Of a stretch of DNA of 64,000 bases, positions 59,014 to 64,000 are shown piece after piece. Within the stretch, counting starts at the first letter, position 1, and each line of letters starts with the position of its first letter. The translations under genes were made by a program, and so were the position numbers. Source of the stretch: Clostridiales bacterium (lineage in GTDB: Bacteria; Bacillota; Clostridia; Lachnospirales; Lachnospiraceae); contig JAGZJZ010000008.1 in assembly GCA_018365455.1 (NCBI GenBank), forward strand, positions 117,977 to 181,976, written 5' to 3'. The notes below the pieces were generated by a model. That model saw nothing but the letters and a program-made list of their open reading frames with translations, did no database searches and was not told the origin of the DNA.

Positions 59014-61932
59014 ATGCAGTTTACCACATTGCCGGAGTATGAACTTCTGATAGAAGATGATATTGCGGATATTAATTCAAAAGGTTATCTGTTAAGACAT
59101 AAAAAGAGCGGCGCCAGGATTATGGTGATTGCCAATGATGATGAAAATAAGGTTTTTCATATTGCTTTTCGTACACCGCCCAAAGACAGCACAGGAGTAG
59201 CTCATATATTGGAGCACAGTGTATTGTGCGGAAGTGAAAAGTTTCCGTCAAAGGATCCTTTTGTGGAATTGGTGAAAGGGTCCCTTAATACGTTTTTGAA
59301 TGCTATGACTTATCCGGACAAGACCATGTATCCGGTAGCAAGCTGTAACGACCAGGATTTCCGCAATCTGATGCATGTATACATGGATGCGGTTTTCCAT
59401 ACGAACATCTATAATAAGGAAGAGATTTTCCGCCAGGAGGGCTGGAACTATCATTTAGAGTCTCCGGAAGATGAACTGACTTATAATGGAGTGGTATACA
59501 ATGAGATGAAAGGGGCTTTTTCCTCACCGGATGATGTGTTAGACCGGGAAATTCTGAATTCCCTGTTTCCGGATACGCCTTATGGGAATGAATCAGGCGG
59601 TGATCCGGCATTTATACCGGATCTTACGTACCAGGATTTTCTGGAATTCCACAGGAAGTATTACCATCCGTCCAACAGCTATATTTATCTGTATGGAAAT
59701 GCAGATATGCAAGAGCGGCTGAAATGGCTGGATGAAGAATACTTGAGTAAATATGATATAATTCAGGTTGATTCTGCTATTTCCATGCAGAAACCGTTTG
59801 AAAAACCCATCGAGATAAAGAAAAAATATTCCATTTCCAATACGGATGATGAAAAGGACAATACCTATCTTTCCTATAATGTTGCTATCAAAACCAGTCT
59901 GGATGTTCGGCTGGCAAATGCATTTTCCGTGATCGAATATGCATTGCTCACCGCTCCCGGAGCACCTTTGAAACAGGCACTGCTGGATGCGAAAGTCGGT
60001 AAAGATATTCAGGGATCTTACGACAGCGGGGTGTTTCAGCCAATCTTCTCCGTTGTAGCTAAGAATTCGAATATAGATGACAAAGACCGGTTTTTAGAGA
60101 TTATAGGAGATGTGCTGAAAAAGGTTGTGAAAGAAGGCATAGATAAAAAGGCTCTTCTCGCCGGAATAAACAATATGGAATTTAAATTCCGAGAGGCTGA
60201 CTACGGTTCCTATCCCAAGGGACTGATGTATGGAATAGATGTCATGGACAGCTGGCTGTATGATGATGCAGCACCATTTGATTACCTGAAGCAGCTTGAC
60301 ATCTTTGAATTTTTAAAAGAGCAGACAGAAACCGGGTATTTTGAAAAACTGATTCAGGAATATCTTTTGGAAAATACACATGCATCTGTTGTAATTGTAG
60401 AACCTCAAAAAGGTTTAACCGCCATTATAGAAGAAGAGATAAAGAAAAAATTAAAGGAATATAAGGAAAGCCTTTCCCTGGAAGAAATACAGTCCCTGGT
60501 GGAAAAAACACAGAAGCTTCGTTTGTTTCAGGAGACACCTTCTACTAAAGAGGAACTGGAAGCAATTCCTATGCTGGAAGCCTCTGATATTAAAAAAGAA
60601 GCAGGAAGATTCTACAATGAAAAACATCTGCTGGGGGATACGACCGTTTTACATCATAATATGTATACAAACGGCATTGGATATCTAAAAGTTTTATTCG
60701 ATACAAAATATGTACCGCTTGATTATATTCCGTATCTGGGAATTTTAAAAGCAGTCCTGGGCATGGTTGATACCCGGAATTACAGCTACGGTGAATTATT
60801 TAATGAGATTAATATCCACTCTGGCGGAATCTATCCCGGTATCGAAATTTTTGCTGCGGATAAACAGGGTGATTGCAGAGCAATGTTTGAAATGAAAGCT
60901 AAGATTCTTTATGAAAAGCTGGATTTTGCTTTTGATATGATGGAAGAAATGATCTTCACTTCAAAAATAGAAGATGAAAAGAGACTGTATGAAATCATTG
61001 CGGAAATAAAATCCAGGGTTTCTGTACGGTTAAATTCATCAGGACATTCTACGGCCGCTGTCCGCGCTATGTCTTATTTTTCACAATCTAGTGCATGGAA
61101 TGATGCAGTCAGCGGAATTCGTTTCTATAAGCTCATCGAGTCACTGGAAGTAAACTTTGATGAAAAGAAAGAAGATTTGATACGTATTTTAAAAGAACTT
61201 ATGAAACTGGTTTTCCGAAAAGACACGCTTCTGTGCAGCTACACGGCTGATGAAACGGGATTTGCACCCCTGATGGATAGATTATCGGGATTGAAAGAGA
61301 AGCTGTATGAAGAAGAAGGGGTTATAACCCATGGAAAATTGGAGACAGATCAGAAGAATGAAGGCTTCCAGACTTCCTCTAAGATACAGTATGTTGCAAG
61401 AGCGGGAAATTTCGTACAGGCTGGACTTCAGTATACCGGCGTATTAAAGATCTTAAAAGTTGTGTTAAGCTATGAATATCTGTGGTTGAATATCCGCGTA
61501 AAAGGAGGAGCTTATGGCTGCATGAGCGGATTTGGAAAAACCGGAGATTCTTATTTTGTATCCTACCGTGATCCGAATCTTCGGAAAACAAATGAGATAT
61601 ACGTAGGTGTCGTGGATTATGTTAAGAATTTTACGGTAGATGACCGGGATATGACCAAATATATTATTGGTACCATCAGTGAAATGGATACACCATTGAA
61701 TCCGGCAGCAAAAGGAAGCCGTTCCCTTGGCGCTTTTATCAGTAATGTTACTGAGGCGGATTTGCAAAAGGAACGGGATGAAGTATTAAATGCCACTCAG
61801 GAAGACATTCGGGCACTGTGGAAGATCATGGAAGCAATCGTAGCGGCAGACAATATCTGTGTAATCGGCAACGAAGAAAAGCTGGCGGCGGAAAAGGATC
61901 TGTTTAAAGTACTGGTTCCGTTTATCGGCTAA
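59014..61932 (+). CDS. M16C-family zinc metalloprotease (presequence-protease-like)
   Basis: A large cytoplasmic peptidase of 972 residues that degrades peptides in a closed chamber. The inverted zinc motif His64-x-x-Glu67-His68 (AHILEHSVLCGSEKFP) is at the N-terminus, with the third ligand Glu region in LTYNGVVYNEMKGAFS. SLNTFLNAMTYPDKTMYPVAS is a signature of the M16C branch. The second, inactive half extends from about residue 520, and VKGGAYGCMSGF near 830 closes the site. GGAGG precedes the ATG. It is unrelated to the sugar genes and begins the housekeeping block at the right end. Confidence 0.93.
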   Translation: MQFTTLPEYELLIEDDIADINSKGYLLRHKKSGARIMVIANDDENKVFHIAFRTPPKDSTGVAHILEHSVLCGSEKFPSKDPFVELVKGSLNTFLNAMTYPDKTMYPVASCNDQDFRNLMHVYMDAVFHTNIYNKEEIFRQEGWNYHLESPEDELTYNGVVYNEMKGAFSSPDDVLDREILNSLFPDTPYGNESGGDPAFIPDLTYQDFLEFHRKYYHPSNSYIYLYGNADMQERLKWLDEEYLSKYDIIQVDSAISMQKPFEKPIEIKKKYSISNTDDEKDNTYLSYNVAIKTSLDVRLANAFSVIEYALLTAPGAPLKQALLDAKVGKDIQGSYDSGVFQPIFSVVAKNSNIDDKDRFLEIIGDVLKKVVKEGIDKKALLAGINNMEFKFREADYGSYPKGLMYGIDVMDSWLYDDAAPFDYLKQLDIFEFLKEQTETGYFEKLIQEYLLENTHASVVIVEPQKGLTAIIEEEIKKKLKEYKESLSLEEIQSLVEKTQKLRLFQETPSTKEELEAIPMLEASDIKKEAGRFYNEKHLLGDTTVLHHNMYTNGIGYLKVLFDTKYVPLDYIPYLGILKAVLGMVDTRNYSYGELFNEINIHSGGIYPGIEIFAADKQGDCRAMFEMKAKILYEKLDFAFDMMEEMIFTSKIEDEKRLYEIIAEIKSRVSVRLNSSGHSTAAVRAMSYFSQSSAWNDAVSGIRFYKLIESLEVNFDEKKEDLIRILKELMKLVFRKDTLLCSYTADETGFAPLMDRLSGLKEKLYEEEGVITHGKLETDQKNEGFQTSSKIQYVARAGNFVQAGLQYTGVLKILKVVLSYEYLWLNIRVKGGAYGCMSGFGKTGDSYFVSYRDPNLRKTNEIYVGVVDYVKNFTVDDRDMTKYIIGTISEMDTPLNPAAKGSRSLGAFISNVTEADLQKERDEVLNATQEDIRALWKIMEAIVAADNICVIGNEEKLAAEKDLFKVLVPFIG

Positions 61933-62001
61933 TGCGTGTTTGTAAATTATTTTCGGACAGATGCATCTGATGAATGGTTCTGGGAGCAAAAGATAAATTA
62001 T

Positions 62002-62016
62002 ATGCTGCCTCTGGCA
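62002..62016 (+). other. Small hairpin just before the era ribosome site
   Basis: TGCTGCC and GGCAGCA form a 7-bp stem with a 3-base loop, ten bases before TTGGAGC. The gap (61933-62032) also starts with a fragment like inverted repeat A (GCGTGTTTG, GACAGATGCA). Confidence 0.4.
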
Positions 62017-62032
62017 GCAGATTGGAGCAAAA

Positions 62033-62941
62033 ATGAATACAGCAAGTTATAAATCGGGTTTTGTTACCTTAATCGGCAGACCGAACGTAGGGAAATCGAC
62101 ACTTATGAATTATTTGATCGGCCAGAAGATTGCGATTACATCTAACAAACCCCAGACTACCAGGAACCGGATTCAGACGGTTTATACCTGTGAAAAAGGG
62201 CAGATTGTTTTTGTAGATACACCTGGTATCCACAAAGCGAAAAATAAGCTGGGTGAATATATGGTGAACGTTGCCCAGAGGACTTTAAATGAGGTGGATG
62301 TGATACTTTGGCTGGTGGAACCAAGTACCTTTATCGGTGCAGGAGAACGTCATATTGCAGAGCAGCTATTGAAGACAAAGACCCCGGTTATTCTGGTTAT
62401 CAACAAAATTGATACGGTAAAGAGAGAAGAGATCTTAAAATTTATCGATGAATACCGGAAAATATATGATTTTGCGGAAATCATTCCTGCTTCTGCCCTT
62501 AAGGGGCAGAACACTCAGGATATTATTGACACGGTATTTAAGTATCTTCCTTACGGACCGCAGTTTTACGATGAAGATACCGTAACCGACCAGCCTGAGA
62601 GGCAGATTGTTGCGGAACTGATCCGGGAGAAGGCGCTTCGCAGCCTGGATGAAGAGATTCCTCATGGAATTGCTGTTTCCATCGACAGAATGAAAGAGCG
62701 GACAGGTGGAAAACTGATGGATATAGAAGCAACCATCATCTGCGAGAGAGATTCCCACAAGGGAATTATAATAGGAAAAGGCGGAACGATGCTTCGTAAA
62801 ATTGGATCCCAGGCCAGAAAAGAAATTGAGGATATGCTGGAAATGAAAGTGAATCTGCAGCTTTGGGTTAAAGTAAAGAAAGATTGGCGAGACAGTGATT
62901 TCCTAATGAAGAACTTTGGGTATGATAAAAAGGATGTCTAG
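62033..62941 (+). CDS. era: GTPase Era
   Basis: Essential GTPase that binds 16S rRNA and assists 30S assembly, 302 residues. GTPase motifs: G1 GRPNVGKST, G3 VDTPGIHK, G4 VINKID, G5 SALKG. The C-terminal KH RNA-binding domain has DSHKGIIIGKGGTMLRKIGSQAR. TTGGAGC precedes the ATG. The recO gene follows, a frequent neighbour in Firmicutes. Confidence 0.97.
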   Translation: MNTASYKSGFVTLIGRPNVGKSTLMNYLIGQKIAITSNKPQTTRNRIQTVYTCEKGQIVFVDTPGIHKAKNKLGEYMVNVAQRTLNEVDVILWLVEPSTFIGAGERHIAEQLLKTKTPVILVINKIDTVKREEILKFIDEYRKIYDFAEIIPASALKGQNTQDIIDTVFKYLPYGPQFYDEDTVTDQPERQIVAELIREKALRSLDEEIPHGIAVSIDRMKERTGGKLMDIEATIICERDSHKGIIIGKGGTMLRKIGSQARKEIEDMLEMKVNLQLWVKVKKDWRDSDFLMKNFGYDKKDV

Positions 62942-63009
62942 AGTGCAGCTGATAATAATTCACCTGTTTGAATGCTTAATTCAGCCAAGCTTAGATTAGA
63001 AGGTGTAAA

Positions 63010-63756
63010 GTGGGACAGACAGTGACGTTAACGGGGATGGTACTTTTAGCCGCCCCTATCGGTGATTATGATAAAAGGCTGGTGCTGCTTACAAAGGAAA
63101 GAGGCAAAATTACAGCATTTGCAAAAGGATCGAGGAGACAGAACAGCCCGCTTCTCGCGGCGGCGAATCCGTTTTCCTTCGGTGCATTTACCTGCTTTGA
63201 GGGCAGAACCTCCTATAACCTGATGCAGGCAGAGATCAGCAATTATTTTTCAGGGCTGTCCCAGGATTATGAGGCGGCCTATTATGGTTTTTATTTTATG
63301 GAAATTGCGGATTATTATGCAAGGGAAAATAATGACGAGGCGGAGATGCTGAGGCTGCTCTATGCAACACTGCGGGCACTTATGAATACCCATATACCCA
63401 ATGAACTGATCCGGTATATATTTGAGTGGAAGTCAATGGTTATAAGCGGAGAATATCCCCAGATGTTTTGCTGCACCGGCTGCGGCATACAGGAGGATCT
63501 GCGGGCGTTTGTACCTGCAGGAGACGGTCTGGTCTGTAAAAACTGTCTTTCTGGATCGAAAGGGGCAGTCCTTCTGCTAGAATCCACTATTTACACCTAT
63601 CAGTACATTGCTGCTTCTACTATTGAGAAACTCTATACCTTTACGGTGTCGGAGGAGGTATTGCGGGAAATGAAACGTCTTCAGAGCCGTCTGCGCAAAA
63701 TTTACATGGATAAACAGTTTAAATCTCTTGATATTTTAGAGTCGATTGTTACATAA
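63010..63756 (+). CDS. recO: DNA repair protein RecO
   Basis: Recombination mediator that loads RecA on SSB-coated DNA, 248 residues. The N-terminal OB fold opens VTLTGMVLLAAPIGDYDKRLVLLTKERGKITAFAKGSRR. A helical region follows, then a four-Cys zinc cluster (CCTGC at about 155-159 and CKNC at about 177-180). The start is GTG 63010, preceded by AGAAGGTG. Sixty-eight bases separate it from era. Confidence 0.95.
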   Translation: MGQTVTLTGMVLLAAPIGDYDKRLVLLTKERGKITAFAKGSRRQNSPLLAAANPFSFGAFTCFEGRTSYNLMQAEISNYFSGLSQDYEAAYYGFYFMEIADYYARENNDEAEMLRLLYATLRALMNTHIPNELIRYIFEWKSMVISGEYPQMFCCTGCGIQEDLRAFVPAGDGLVCKNCLSGSKGAVLLLESTIYTYQYIAASTIEKLYTFTVSEEVLREMKRLQSRLRKIYMDKQFKSLDILESIVT

Positions 63757-63834
63757 GTTTTAAATCGGCCCGTCAGAGTGTTCTTCTCCCAATAATTAGT
63801 TGAAAATATCATACTTTAAAGGTATAATAGTTGA

Positions 63835-63992
63835 AGCATGCCTTAAAATTCATTCCCGCCATCTGCACGCCCCAGCTTGCGGGATATTTGTCTCGAATTC
63901 AGATTACGCAGCCCGCTGCGCGCCTTTCATTCGAGGCAAATATTCCACAAACTGTGAAGTACATCTGTCAGAAAGCAATTTTAAGACATGCT
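63835..63992. repeat. Interspersed repeat family A, long copy 2
   Basis: A 158-bp element with the same core as 3056-3217 (ATTCCCGCCATCTGCACGCC, GCAGCCC, CACAAACTGTGA, ACATCTGTCAGAAAGCA). Its terminal arms (63835-63850, 63977-63992) pair over 15 of 16 positions but differ in sequence from those of copy 1. A TATAAT lies just before it at 63822. Confidence 0.8.
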
Positions 63993-64000
63993 CCAGGATT

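Overview
The window looks like a chromosome segment of a gut-type Clostridia, most like Lachnospiraceae. The support is moderate-to-low GC, strong AGGAGG ribosome sites, lipoprotein-anchored binding proteins, YesM/YesN two-component pairs, many LacI/DeoR/ROK/SorC sugar regulators, and Era-RecO at the right end. No rRNA, tRNA, CRISPR, phage or transposase gene is visible. Genus cannot be assigned by reading alone.

Layout. (1) 63-3036: a bacterial-microcompartment (BMC) gene set with triosephosphate isomerase, deoxyribose-phosphate aldolase, a zinc polyol dehydrogenase and a hexameric shell protein, followed by a SorC regulator (3361-4323). The first two enzymes carry N-terminal helices that look like encapsulation peptides. 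(2) 4538-10639: a stand-alone DnaK paralogue on the minus strand, then a MacA/MacB-like three-gene efflux system. (3) 11184-21276: a LacI-regulated sugar operon (epimerase-like protein, FGGY kinase, amidohydrolase, RbsA/B/C-type transporter, AraA-like isomerase). (4) 21475-25389: a second kinase and FucI-like isomerase with a small beta-sandwich protein. (5) 25551-33795: YesM/YesN two-component system, sugar ABC importer and a GH4 glycosidase split into two overlapping reading frames. (6) 33913-40158: DeoR regulator divergent from an operon of class III aminotransferase, Gfo/Idh/MocA oxidoreductase, alanine dehydrogenase, class II aldolase and Dabb protein. (7) 40586-49915: a mannoside module with ABC importer, GH38 alpha-mannosidase, a UroD-like protein, ROK regulator and lyxose/mannose isomerase. 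(8) 50309-58800: B12-dependent diol dehydratase, its reactivase, DeoR regulator, rhamnulokinase and PduO adenosyltransferase. (9) 59014-63756: M16C protease, Era, RecO.

How parts connect. Rhamnulokinase and diol dehydratase fit rhamnose to 1,2-propanediol to propionaldehyde. The medium dehydratase subunit has its own encapsulation-like helix, so it probably enters a BMC whose main shell genes are outside the window. A 19-bp box lies at the same distance from TTGACA in front of both the second kinase (21475) and the aminotransferase operon (35010). This suggests one regulon, probably under the DeoR protein at 33913, and an amino-sugar or aminocyclitol breakdown route that recycles alanine through alanine dehydrogenase.

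The most unusual non-coding signals are several interspersed structured repeats. One (about 60-130 bp, three copies) always lies in sense orientation just before a start codon. Another (two copies) sits in 5' leaders and contains a 10-codon reading frame that differs only at synonymous sites. A third has arms that differ in sequence but stay complementary. There is also a promoter-to-terminator small RNA candidate at about 50007-50112. All functional statements rest on motif reading by eye; no database search was run.
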